NCBI RefSeq assembly: GCF_037038585.1
Contig: NC_092526.1
Location: forward strand, 37,213,501 to 37,277,500
Reading direction: 5' to 3'
Length of the DNA stretch: 64,000 nt
From: Patagioenas fasciata
Lineage: Eukaryota > Chordata > Aves > Columbiformes > Columbidae
Shown here: in pieces, positions 1 to 13,200 of the stretch
How positions within the stretch are numbered: the first letter of the stretch is position 1
Layout: every line of letters begins with the position of its first letter
Program-made: the position numbers and the translations under genes
The notes under the pieces: generated by a model
What the model saw: only the letters and a program-made list of their open reading frames with translations
Database searches by the model: none
What the model was told of the DNA's origin: nothing

Positions 1-3000
1 AGTCCAAGCTTCTATGAAACAGGGCAGTGGAAAAATATGGTAGGCCAGCAAATGTACACATTATTCAATAGAACGGAGGAGTTCATTATCTGTCATTAAC
101 TTGTTGGGGTTTCATTTGTCTTCTGGGGCTTGATGCAGAGTAATTTTAGGATACCTAAGGGATGTAAATGTATCATTCGTGTTAAAATTCTGGGCATGCC
201 AGTTCAGGTTTTTGGCACTCACTTCCCCAATACAACTTTAAAAATGTTAATTTTAGTCAAGCGTTAATTGCTTTAAATAGAAAATAGCATGGGTAGGTTT
301 TTGTTGCCTTTTGTATGGGGGAAAGAGAAAAATGTATTTCAGATCTGAGATATGTGATTTAGGAATAATGTGTGCATGAGAGAGCATGCATGTAGATGCA
401 GATTTGTAGGTACACAGTTACATGTACCCTTGAGATAAAATACAGTGAGAACAAATGAAAAAATGACATGGAGCTTGAATGGAGTAGCATTGGTAGAGAG
501 GGGATAGGATGTATGGAAAGATGTCAGGCTGATATTTTGTGTAATATTTACTAATGTTGCATATAAGCTCCACTGTGTAGGCTGCTTGAAGCCTACTGAA
601 TTGGCTTAGGTTTGGCTGTGTGGGATCCCCACTCTCCTGTCAGTTGTTCGTAGTCCCGGTAGCTTTTCGGCTGGTATTCATCGGCAGTAATAGCTGTGTG
701 GTTTGCTTATGTTGCTGCTTTGTTCTAAGCTTCACATGTGATGAGAGATGATAAATTGCCATTAACACTGTCTTATCATTTGATTATTCTTGTTTCCAGA
801 GGGATTGCTGTAATCAGTTTTCTCAATTTTACTGTAAAATGTGTGGTCTCTTACGATAACTGCACATTTAATTCACAATCTTATCATACAGGCAGATTCC
901 TAGAAGCAAGGTTGTTCTTGCAAGGTAGAAAATAACATGTTGGACCAGTGCAGTAAATCAAACGAATGTGTGGCTTGTTAAAAGAGCTGCATCCATCAAA
1001 TACTAGGCAGCCCCGTAAAAGTTACATGGTCTGAAGTGTAAATCATATTAAGACATAAAAGGCATTAGTTTTGATCTTTTTATATGGGCTTTCTAGTGCT
1101 TTTACTGGGGATAGCCACCTTGCCAGGAGTGACCTCACGTGTGATGCACTGATTTGAAAGCCAGTGAAAGTAGTGCAGTTGTTTTAAAATCTGCAGCAAG
1201 GTGGTCAGGAGGCTCCTCCAGCCAGCAATGGGGCTCCCTTGAAGTCACCAATGCAGAGCGTGAGAGCTATGGATGCAGTGGGCTTGTCCGTCCAGGTGTG
1301 ACCCCTGTGATCCTACTTGAGCTGGAATTGGTGGGTGAACTTGTGCAGTTTTTCTGGTTTTGTCACCCAGTAGGTGGGGGTGTGTACAAGGAGTCCTGAG
1401 AGAGCACTTGCAAAAACTACTACTCTTTCTATACGTCCACACTTTGGAGTCAAAATCTTGCAAGCTTTTGCATGCTTTTGAACTCACCCTGGTTGAATTT
1501 TGTATCTGAGGTCAAAACCTTTCCCTTCGCTAACATCAACGTGTGAAAACTTGGTTTACAATTAATCCATGACGAGAAACATTTCTTGATGGCCCTGTGA
1601 TACATCTGTTGACCAGCCTTAAACTGTACATGGTGCCACTGATGTGTATGTATGTGTCTGCCCACCCACAGTAGTGAAAAAGGTGAAAAAGGCAAGTCCA
1701 CCTTTGCTGGCAGATGGGGAACACCCATATCAGATGATGAGACTGCAGTACCCACACCTCCCACATCCAGCACCTCACCAAGTGGGTTCGGCGACCTCTC
1801 TAATCTTGTCAGTTAATCCATCAGTGGTTTAACCAGCCCCAAACCATCTAGTAGTTTACGGGAGTGTTCCTGTTTCCATCCACTAAGTCCTAAGCAGTTA
1901 GTGTAGGTTGTTAGGAAAGCAGGAAGGCAAAAGACAAGAGGGAATACAAACCTGGATGAAGAGCTCTCCTGTCTTTGCAGCCATATAACCACCCTGCATG
2001 TGAGCATGTCCTGGCTGTGCGTAGCTGTGTAGAAAGCACAGTTTCGTTTTGCAATGAGGACTGGATGCAGCCTTGTTAAAACACATCTTTGATGCAGAAC
2101 ATGGGAGCAGGTAGGCACTTGGCTCTCGTTTTTCTCTGTGGAAAGCAGATTGTCTAAATACCTTTGAACATGTACATCTTGGGTGCAGTCTGAGTGAATC
2201 AAGGGAAGGGGTGTGATAGACTTATCTAACTAGGTTATTTGAGTCCAGAGAACAGAGTCATTCAGACCCCTTACCCTGCTTAAGTGCTCTGTTCGCTTAA
2301 AAATCACTGACTGTTGGATGCCTTAAATCAGGTCTGGTACGATCAAGACATTAAATCTGTTCACGCTGACCTCTGCAGTGGGGTTTTCCTGTAGGGAGCT
2401 TCTGCCTCTGCTAAAAGAGAGGAACAGAGAGGAATAGCTATGGAAATTTGGGACTCAATTGTAAATGGCAGGGCTGCCTCCTTTCCCATGTGCGCCTTCA
2501 GGGCTGGGGACAGGGAGCCCTTTTCTCCACCAGTGCTTTGTTTTTTTCACACCGTGAACTGAGTGCGCTGTGGGTTGCGAATGCATCCAGCAGTGCCAAT
2601 GGCTGGTAGCCACTTGGCTTAGTCAGCGGCTGAGCCAGAGGGTCTGAAATGATTGTGAGATATTTTCCTTTTGCTGGTGGCTTGTTAGTATGTCATGCAA
2701 GAACTGTCTGCCAGTGCGGGCTCTGTGTAGAAGGATGTTGAGTGCCCTGACAGACAAAGAGCTCTCAGTGTGGGGTTCGCAGGGCGGGAGGCAGATGCGG
2801 GCTGGTCACCCAACTTGCATGTGCAAAGTCCACTCGCTGGATCAAGGAGATTTACTGCAGTGCGTGAAAACAAGAAAACCATGGGCTGGGGAGCTTAGGG
2901 GTAGAAGGCGGCAGAAGGAGGCTGCATTCCTTTTGTTCGTATGTAAGGCTGACCAGACAGATGCTGGCTGGCGTTCCTCGCTGCTGTGTGATGAGCCAGG

Positions 3001-6000
3001 CTGGGCTGGAGGCAATACAGACTGATAGCAACTTGTTAAACTGGAGCCTGTCTTAGGGCTTTACTTCTCCAGAGAGCCAGAGACAGTCAGACCCTACACG
3101 GCGCTTGGTGCTGTACAAGCTTCTCTTGTTACTCTCCCGTATTTTCATCTCTAAGACAATCAGGACAGTGATGTAAGGCCCATCAATGGTTGAACTGGTT
3201 ATGAAACCACCTTCTGGATGACCTTTGGAGAGGGAAAAACAATCATCTGTGTGGGAGAGAATTTAATCTGGAAGGGAAGGGGAAAAACATTGTCTGGATG
3301 GAAAGGGAAATGAAAATATTTGATTGAATTCAAAGTAAGCTGGGGCATCTTAAAGTGAGGGGTGTGTAAAGGATCTAAGAGCAGTGGTGGGACTTACTGC
3401 CAGAGGGCAGCAAAGAAGCCACTCAGGGGACAAATATTGGCTGGACCTGTAAACATGAGGAAAAGGTGAGCTGTAGGTTTGGGAAGACCATGCTGCCAAT
3501 GTGAGGGTAAGCTACCAGGACTAGCACGGTAATCCAGCCCTGGCGCATTCTCTCACACTTATTCATGGAGCAGACATCAGTGCAAACAATGACATTTTGT
3601 CTTTTTTGAGAGACAGAAATTTTTGTCCGGCCTTCACACATGCATGGAGATGAATTGCCAATGTAATGGAGAGTGGAAAGGAATGGAGTTAAAATGAGCC
3701 AAAAACCATGTATAGTCATCAGTACTCCCTAAATTAAAAAACAGGACATTGCTGCGGAGTGTCTGGATGCGAGTAAGTTTTAAGGGTGAGCTGAGCTGGC
3801 CTGTGACCAATAGAAAAATTAGTCATGGGACACTGCCGTGTCTCCCAGATCAAAGACCTCTGGAGGAGATTTCTATCTCCTGACAAAACCATTAGTATCA
3901 ACCTTCCTTTCAGTAATGTACAGAGGAAGGTATGAGGTGGCATGGGTGCTTTCTGGCCAGAGATAAAGCATCACATATAAACTGACCAGGATATCCTTAA
4001 GATTAGAATAGTGATAAAAAAATGACCCTTAGGGGATTCTGTTGGGGTTTGCATTTTATAAGAATCAGAAGGTTTTGGGCTTTTTTCTTAATCCACCTAA
4101 AAGCAGGATCTGATATAACCTAAGCTCAAGTCTGAGAAACAGCAGCTGGGCACCTCGCATCTATATTTAGGTTTCTGAAACCTAAAACAAGTGGGAAATA
4201 CTCGTGTAAATAGATGTTATGAATCTACATGTGATCTTAAGATAGCACTTATTTAAGTGGAGTTTGTTTCACATTGTCAGAACATCTTATTTTAAATTAC
4301 ATAGTTCTTTGATCCAAAAGTGCTGGGTGAGATCAACAAAAACAAACAAATCCACCCTGCAGGAAAACAAATTACTACATTTGCAAGAAAAAGACAAGAG
4401 ACACAAGAGTATTAGAAAGAGCATTAATGAACAGGAAGGCTTTTGAGATGGGATTTAAAACAACAGAAAAGAGCTTTCCCAAAATGTTGGAGATAGAAGA
4501 GGAAAAGTACAGAATTTGGAAATGATTGTTAAAGACCAAATTGAAGAGAGTAGGCTGGATGATAGATAAGGACAATTAATACAAAGTAAAGGCAAAATAG
4601 AGCAAGTAAGATGATCTGTGTCAGTGATACCACATGGATGGCAAGCTGCATTGCTGTGCTGTGTTAGTGTGGTAGCACCCGTGAACAGAAAGCCAATGAA
4701 GAGAAAGAAAAAGCAAATAGCCAAGCACAGCACCAATTCTGCAGGATGCAAGATTTTGAATAATGACTTAGGGAAATGCATTTGGGAGAACAGCGTAGGT
4801 AGCACAGGAGAAACAAAAGCCAAAGCGCAAGATGTTTTGCTGTATAGAGACTTCATAGCGAGTCCCCAGGTCTGTTGGGGCTGCATCCTGCTGAGGGGAC
4901 TTGGAGGGACATGGAGGGTGCTGAAGCTCCTATGGCAGCAGCTGAAGCAACAGGCAAATTTGCCACTGGAAATGAGAGTAAAGGAACTGAGGAAGGAGGG
5001 GGGTGTGAGGAAAACCTTCATTGAGGGCTGGATTTGTTTTGGGGTGCAGTAGCATCACCAAATTTGAAATACATGTTTTGTTGTGAGATTGGGGGTTTTT
5101 GACGTTTCTTCGGTAAAAACATAAAAAGTGTTTATCTAAGCTGATTAAAATAAGCCCAGCCTGATCATGAGCTCTTTAAAACTTTATGGTTTGAAGCCTT
5201 TTAGTCATTTGGCAAGTTTGGAGTGGAGTGTTGTGATTTCACTGTGGAGGGCCAGAGCTTTGCTTGGTTATTACAGCCAGAGTTTAGACTGAGGAAATGA
5301 GCTTTATGAACCTCCCAGGTGGCAGGAGGATGGGCCCTGCCAAAAGCAGCCCTTACCATTTAAAACATTAAAACATTGGGGTTCATCCATTACTTAGTCG
5401 CTTATACCTGAATTCTCAACCCCGTGCTTCTGCTCTATCATTTGCCAAATCAATAGCATGGGACAGTCTCACTGCTTGGGTTTGAAAATGTAGATAGGTA
5501 TTATTTGCCATACAACATGATTTTTGGCACAAGGGAGACCTGAAAAGTGGTTTCTGTCTGTTCAGCAGCTGCAGAGGGAGACTGCAGGCACCTCCAAGCA
5601 TCATGGCAGGCAGGAGCCATCTCTAGTTTGTCATCTAGTGTTTCCTTTATATCCATCTACCCCCAGCCCCTGTGAGGCACTCGGTGAGGGGCTGAATGAC
5701 AGGAATCGCATAGAAACACTTGAAGAAAAAACCCACAACTTGTCTTCTGCCCATTTCCCTTTGTGTTGCTGCTGTCCCACACTGGACACTGGCACGGCAG
5801 AACCAAAATCTTTCCGTAGGTCAGCTTTATACATAATAAGGTGGCTTAGTAAGAATTAAAAACCTTTAAAACACTGCAGGCCAGTTCACATTCCCAGCAG
5901 TCCCCAAGTGCCCACCCAAACGGCATTGGGCAGATTTGTTTCTGAAGGTGTCTGTCCTTCCAGACCTGGGACTGAAAGCTGGGGCTGCAAAAACTGAACA

Positions 6001-7358
6001 CTGGAAAAACATTTGCAGGCGTGCTAGTGAAGTTAACAGTGACAAGCATGTGTTTCAAGATAAAAGTTGATCCCTGGCTGAGTTCTATAAGAAAGGTGTC
6101 TTCACTCTATAGCAGTGCATGTTCAGAGGCTTAGCAGGGATTTATTCCCTCCTCCTGTACGTCTGGTCTCTTGCCATCGACAGAGAGAACTTAATAGATT
6201 AGTTGGACAATTTTGCAATGTCATTCTGGCTTTTTATGATGACCATAAGTGATCATTAGTGCACTAGAAGCTTGTATTAGTTCTTGGAAATGAATGTCAT
6301 AAACATACAGGCGTGCACATCTGCATCTACTTTTGTTCAGTGTGTAGCTGCACGGAACTGTACGATGGTTAATTTTGCATAAACTTCCATTTGGCCATCA
6401 TCTCGTTGGTCACTTGAAACTTTGCAAAGCTTTTCCTGCTTCAGAGTGAGATTTTCCACATTTGGTCTTTTTCCAGTGTGGTTGCTGTTTATTATTTTAG
6501 AAGCAGGAGGAAAAATATTTATTTTTTAGGAGAATGTGGCATGTGTGTTGTGGAGGGGCAGGGGGAAAAAAGCTGTCCTCAGTTTAGCTAAAATCCTGAC
6601 CTATGTCATGGAAAATGGTCTTTGAGTAGAAGACTTCTATCTGGGAATATCTGGGTAAAAACTAACTTGAATGGGCTAAGCTATAATCTGTTGCAAAATG
6701 ACTTTCATATGAGCGTGGTACAAGTGATTCAATTTTATCATTAGTTCCTTGCAAAACCCATAGAATCCCAGAGGTGATTCTTTTCCTGGGCTTTGTTTGG
6801 TTTTGAATGTGTGTTAGGAAATGTGTTTCATGCAGAAAATCCCTTTGTTTTTTAAAATGTTCTCCCTGAAGATGCAGCATCACCCAGCAATGGAGTTGCA
6901 TGGTGCCTTTGTGCCCTTCTTTAGTTACATGTTACCCAGTTTCCAACTGGTGCTTGTCCCTCCCTTAGAGCTAAGGACAGGTAATGTGTTTTGTTTTCCC
7001 CTTGTGTTTTATTCCTGTGCTGTCTTTGCCAATATGTTTTTTGTTTGTTTGTTGGGTTTTTTTTTCATCTTTCTCCAATTTTTGAGTGACAAAAGGGAGA
7101 AAATCAAATAACACGTAAACGATGAAAAACAACAGCATTGTAATAGTTTGAATAAGCAAAACTGCACATTCATTAGCAAAAATACGGAGCAAAACAATTT
7201 AAAATGTTAGCATTTGGAAACAGGGGTGTGTACTCCTCCTAGGGTTGTTTTGTTTTTTATCAGTCCTAGTCACTGATACATATGTCTTATATTTTGCCTG
7301 GAATGTCTCAGAAACTCATGGCCTAAAACGTGGCTGTCCAAAGAGCATATTCATCTTC

Positions 7359-7387
7359 AGTGGTGTATACATCTTCTATACACCACT
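7359..7387. repeat. Perfect 11-bp inverted repeat with 7-base loop
   Basis: The left arm AGTGGTGTATA (7359-7369) is the exact reverse complement of TATACACCACT (7377-7387), separated by CATCTTC. The loop heptamer also occurs just before the left arm (7352-7358), giving a direct repeat interleaved with the hairpin. Pairing does not extend beyond the 11 bp, so this is too short for a typical microRNA precursor. Confidence 0.8.
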
Positions 7388-7679
7388 CCGGATTATGGAA
7401 ATACTTGCCACATCCCACAAAAGGCTGTCTTCATTGTACACCCTCTGAGATAATTCACCAAAAACAAAGGCAAAAATATATTTCAGGGTCCTGGAAAAAT
7501 CTGACCCAGTGAACCACTGCGTTTTTCTCCTTTTTCATCTGTTCCTTCTGCCGCTGCTACCTTGCCTTGCATCTTTGCAGAGACTCACTGAATCTGAAAC
7601 TAAAAGCCCTTATTAGAGGAGATTTTTTTTTTGTTAAAGTTCTTGCTGCTTCTCTGGGGACCGAAGTAATGGCAGCTTG

Positions 7680-8460
7680 AAGCAGCGGAGAATGTGTAAT
7701 TAGGGCAACCAGCAACACTTGGCGTGATGGGAAGAAACAGGCGGAGAGGAGGGGAACGTGCAGCAGCCCGGCACGCGTGAGCTGTTACCAGGAGACCCCA
7801 GCATGAGATGCAGGCGATGCAGGGCGCTAATGGGCCAGCCCGGGTACCAGCCCGACCTGCTGCACAGCTGCTTCTGCCCTCCCGTTGCCAAGCAACCCCA
7901 TCCTTCTTTTTTTTAAATCTTCCTCCCCCCGACATGTATATTCGGGAGGCTTAATTGGGTAGTTTTGCTGGCGGTGTTGCTGCCGGGTGCCGCTCTGCTG
8001 CTGTCCCCAGGGCCTGGGGCTGCAGGAGGATGCGCCGGTAATTAATGGAGCAGAAGCGTGGGTTGCACACCCAGGCTGGCGCCGGTGTCTGTCCCCCAGC
8101 CCTTCTCCCCGCCAGCCAGGAGCTTCCTTTGGAGAAAAGGGGTCTGAAAGCGAAGCAGCGTTTTGAAAGCTTTATCATTCACGATGCATGGAGCTGGGAA
8201 GATGAAGCAAGGCGTTCCTGCTCACCTACTATGGCAACAGGCGTTCGTTAAATGCGTCCTGTTGAGTAGAAAACAGAGAATTTCCATTTCTTTGAATGTT
8301 GCTTCTCAGCTGGGCAAGTGGGCTTTGTGGATGTGTGGTAGGCGCACGTGTAAGACATAATGCTGCAAAACATCATTTCTTTTCACGCGTTCGGTGGCCA
8401 CACGCTGAACGCTGCTGCTGACTCGGTAGACGAGCTTTGGCAAGGCCCTTAGGGATTAAT
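7680..8460. promoter_or_regulatory. CpG-dense intronic segment, candidate enhancer or internal promoter
   Basis: By hand count there are roughly 39 CpG dinucleotides in about 780 bases, near 5%. The flanking intron is CpG-poor. G+C is raised between 7740 and 8120. Depletion of CpG is the norm in vertebrate introns, so retention here suggests an unmethylated regulatory element or an alternative start site. No initiator or reading frame supports a named promoter. Confidence 0.4.
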
Positions 8461-10185
8461 CCAGAGCTTTGAAGTTTGTAGAAAGACTGATTGGACATCA
8501 GGTCTGGTCCTTAACCTCTTTTCACCCATCTCTAATAAATACATGATCAGAGCCATCTCTCTATGAGGGCACTGCTGACCTTTTTGGATGAAAGGAGCTG
8601 TACGTTGTTCATGAAAATGTGCCGCTTTTACACTTGATCATCCCTGCCCATCTAAAAATAGGTACAACCTTCTCACATTGTGTATTTCACAATCCTCTCA
8701 CATTCCTCTTCTGCCCCATCCTGTCTCCTGCCAGCTTTTCTCTTGCGCTTTGTCACCTTTTCAAAGGCTTTCCCATCTTTCCAGCAGGTGGCAAAACCAT
8801 TAATAAAATGCCCTTTTTTTCCTCTTTTCTCTTTTTTGGGCAGAAAGCATTGGTGAGCTACTTAAACACTGACCACTGCCCCCCCTTGCATGCCTTTGTA
8901 ATAATAAAAATAATAATTAGGCTTTCTATTCTCCAACAAAAATCAATTAGGAGTATATTGAGGAATGAAAGGCTCGGAAAAGTATCTGAAATTGATTTTT
9001 GTAATTAGTTTTACTGGTTGATGGGTTGCAGGCACATACGCTTAGATGTTAGCATTGATCTCCAGAGGATGTGTGTATTGAATAGCTTGCTCTTCCTTTT
9101 CTGCTGAAGAAATGAACTTATTAATCTTAAAAAAGGAGTGATGTTGTTGTGCGCTGAACCGCAGCTGCCCACGAGCTTTTCTGCCTGAGCCGTGTGATGG
9201 TAACGTGCTGAACCTGGTGTGAAAGTGAGAATATTTAACATGCAGCAGGTCTTGAGCTGCTCCTCTTCTACGTCTCGTGTTTGATGGAGCGTGTGCGTGT
9301 AATGAGGGAGGACAGCACAGGTGGGAAGGAGACCTGTCTGCTTAGGCGATGTCATTTTTCCAGGAGTCCTTAAAACTGAATGTCCTTCAACATGTTTCTA
9401 TTAAATATCATGTAACTCTTTCCATAGGAAGAGGGGGGTGACCGGTAACGTTTTTCTGTTATGCCACGTGCTGATGTTCAGCTAATTAGAAGAATTATGG
9501 CTTGGCTTCATTGGTATGCCATGTATGTAGCTTGTAAAGCTCTCAGGGACCCATGGAGATGAAGAGTGCTACATAAATATAAAATATTGTTAATGTGATG
9601 TTCCACATTAAGCGTCCCATTGTGCTGTGGCAGGCTTTCGTCATAAAATGCAAAGCAAATACAAAAGCCTGCCTGGTGTTTCTCTGCAAGGCGATCTGGG
9701 GGGGCTGCTTCTCATCAAAAACCCCACCAGCTTCTGGCATTTCCAAGCGACTTGCGGCTGCGCTGACGACATCCTTGTGGGCACCAGCCTCCCAATGATG
9801 CTTTGGGTTGTCCCATGGTGACACCTCTGTGACGGTCCAGTCCCAGTCGCCAGGAGCAGCAGGTCCCAAAAGGATTTCTCAGAAAGGGTGGCAAGGAAAA
9901 GTTATTAAAATGCTCTCTTTAAAAAGCCAGTGAGACTACTTGATTCTTCACACATTTCTTGAGCCCCCAGAGCTTTATGGGAGAAATCCAGGCGAGAAAT
10001 CTTGGATTTAATACCTTTTTCAGTTGTAATTTGCAGCTTGTCTGGTTCTCCAGGAACACCAGTCTTAGAGCAAGCGGAGCTAAAGCTGTCTTTCAATACA
10101 TATTTTTAGACACTGAGGCTTTTAAAACTGGTTTCGTTTTGAATAGTTTTTAAATCACAGATTTTTAAAAAGGAAGGAAATGTTT

Positions 10186-10214
10186 TGTGTTTCTTTCTTT
10201 TTTTTTTTTTTTTT
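10186..10214 (+). repeat. T-rich run (poly-T)
   Basis: A run of about 25 bases, nearly all T, flanked by TTTCTTTC on the left and AAATAT on the right. On the minus strand it reads as an A-tail, but no adjacent retrocopy was recognised. Confidence 0.7.
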
Positions 10215-13200
10215 AAATATCCTGAAACTACATGTAAATAATTCACGGTGGATTAGAACACATGGTGATTTTTCAGGGGGTGTTTCTGTTGTTTTCTTAA
10301 AGATTCTTTCGCATGCTAGTTTTGTCTAGTTAACATGATATGGTATTAAGAAGCTCTTAAAGCATTGTACATCAAATGTCTTATTTAAATGGCCTTCAAA
10401 ATGTACACAAAGGCAGGATTTCAGGTTTTTTCCTCACTTTTTTAGCACGAAGAGATGCCAGCGAGGAATCTGACTGCGATTCTGCACCATCCTTTTTAGG
10501 GCTAGTCTGTCTTGCTGAAGTTCATTGCAGGACTAGGGGCTTAAACTACTTGATTGTTTTACTAAGTGCACTGTAATCAACAGATGTTTGTGCTGTGGTG
10601 TTTAAGATGGGGTGCAGAGGAGGGATAAGGAGATAGATGCAGATGGATAATCATAATATCTTTGTTTGCTTTTAATTCTGTAAAGATACAGTGTGAAACT
10701 CAAGCCTTAATGGGCATTTTTCCAGTGACTTTGATGGAGCCAGGATTTCACACCGCAGCATTGTCAACTCATGAGGTCTTCTCATGCACATCCCAAAATC
10801 TTGAGGGTTTTCTTCTTAAAGTCTCTGCTCTTGAAATCCATGGAATAGAAAGCAAACTGCTTTCTCTGTGTTTTGTAATAAATGTTTCGAGCCTGCAGGG
10901 CTGCAAAGAGAAGTTTAAAATTGTGGCCCTAGGTTATCTGCAAAGCAGAAGGCAAATGATCTCTAAATTTTATTGTTTTCTTCTTTAAAATCTCATTATT
11001 TCTATGGGACTATGACTTTTTAACCCTTGGGGTTGGCAATAAATACTGCATATATCTATTAAGATTCTACATCTTAATGTATAATAGGCGGAGCGTCCGT
11101 TGTGCACCGTAGTTTTGTGGTCTTGCCAGTGTCCTCAGCTGATCTTGGTTCCGTACCTCGGCATCCTCTAACCTGATGTGTCTCTGTTGAAACAGTCGCT
11201 GTGAGGTCTGTAAGCAAACCTGCCTTACTCCTCAGACTAAAGAAATATCCCCAGGACCCCGAGAGTGCCTGCGGGGTGTAGGTGGCAAGGACAGGGGGCC
11301 TCTGGATTTTGAGAAGCCCCCAGGACCAGTGCCGTGTCTCCAGCACAGAACCAGCCCAGCTCTGTCAGTCGTGTTTTGCTGGGAGCCTAATGCGTGTTTA
11401 CCGCAGCAGTGTTGTTGGGATTGTGTGCTTGACTCTTCCATATTTTCAAATGATAAATTTTTGGCTTTCGGGAGGAAGCCCAAAGTCTGCATTGGTGGCT
11501 GCCTGCCCTTCCCAGGTGCATTTGTGGATGTGTGAAAGCTGAACCAGCCCCATGCTGTGGAGCACGTTGTGAACCGAAACAGCTGAGTATTTAACAGCTG
11601 CATATCTGGGTATCATCTTCTTTTTGGATATACCTTGGTTTCTCCATGGAGTGCATTTGTATAAATGTGGATTTATGGATTTATTTAAGTACTGTACAAA
11701 TCCTTGTGTTGAGCAAAGGTGACTTAAGGAGCAGAACCTCCTTCCTGGGAGGGGCTCGCAGGCACAAGTTTTAAGTGCAGTTATTAATTTTAAGGAATTA
11801 GAGCCTGAAAAAAAAGTCAGTGTGGCACAGCTCTGTGATGTTCCCATTTTTAATTGGATTTTGAAGCTCATAATTAATTTGTTAAAAAGGGAGAGATCCT
11901 GGCCCTGTAGAAGTGAGTGGGAGTTTTGCCATTGCTCTCAGCAGAGGAGCATTTCACCATCTATGTTTTGATTCCCTCTAATCCCCTGCAACAACAGAAG
12001 AGCCGTGTGGCATGTGGAAAGGATCCTTCCCATTTCTTCTCCCTGCCATTGCCAGGAGTGAGCCGGGAGGACGCTCCCATTTCTTCCCCATCCCTGTGTT
12101 TCTATATATGCGCACCGTGGCAAGATGCGCTTTCGGCTTCCGGTAGCGTGAAAGCAGCCATTAAAGAAGCAGTTTGTTCTCAGTCTTCATGTGCAGAGGT
12201 ACGGAGGTCTCTCTCCTGCCCTCTCCTGTTTTTGCGTAACTGCAGGAGGGCAGGAAATCCAACCTCTTTGAGGTCTCTGGGTCAAGGAGCCATCTGACGT
12301 GGCTTTAAAGGTCACCGTGCCATGCGGAGCACTGTATGCCAGCGTGCTGCCTGGAGCACAAAGAGATACTGTCTGACATTTAGTGAAATGGGTTTGGGTT
12401 ACAGAGGAAAAGCATCTGAAAACAAAATTCAGCTCAGGGCTGTGTAAAGCCAGACCAGGAATGCTTGAGAGAGGAGCCCCTGCAGCAAGGAACAGAGATA
12501 CGTGGCATCCCATGGCTTTACCAGTAATCATGCTTGGCATTTCTGTCTCTTGTAACCTACGTATAGCACTGTACATTTTCAAAGCTCTTGGCAAATGTTA
12601 ACAAGCCAAACTCAGCTTCAGCCCTAATAGCCCTTGTTTCAGAGAAAGCCCAGGAAGTTTTTCCTTCACCCTTGTGCTCTGTAGGTGACTGTATCCTTCA
12701 GACTGGCTGTACCTGCCAGGTTGCGCTGAGCAGTCAGTCGTCTTCTGCAGCTGCTTTGCAGCGAGTGTAGCAAACATACTCTGCGAGGCGGTTTGTCTAC
12801 TCTTAGGTAGGCACTAGAGAGCGTCAGAGAACCGAGGAAGCTGAGTTATCATGGAGGCTTGTTTACTGGCAGCTTTTAAAAATAATGCAGAGACTGTTCA
12901 GGCAGAACCGGCGTGTCATCATAGACATGAGCAAGGCTGGGGGAAATTCCTTTTCTCTGAGAAGCGGGGAGCAGATGCAGAGTGCCAGGTAGGATGTCAA
13001 GGGCTGCTGGGGGAGAGGTCTGGTGTCTGGGGTCAGCAATGGTGACAGTGTTTGAATTACAGATGAGTAACCAGCACAGAAACAAGACACCAGCACTTGG
13101 CTCACTAACAGGAAGTTTCTTGCCTTCTCCCCCACCAGCCCCAAAGAAATTCTATTGAAAGAAAAAAACGAACAAAAGGCAAGTCTGCAGAGATGACCAA

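Noticed and set aside
1813..2202. 129-codon minus-strand frame in the KLF7 intron
   Set aside because: No homologous pattern; its length is within chance for 64 kb of six frames.
4455..5021. Longest open frame in the window (188 codons, minus strand)
   Set aside because: Composition is Ser/Leu/Cys/Phe-rich, as expected from reading purine-rich DNA backwards. It has no domain, no splice partners and lies within a KLF7 intron. The opposing frame at 4618-5052 is equally featureless.
7359..7387. MicroRNA precursor
   Set aside because: The stem is only 11 bp and the flanks do not pair, well short of a Dicer substrate.
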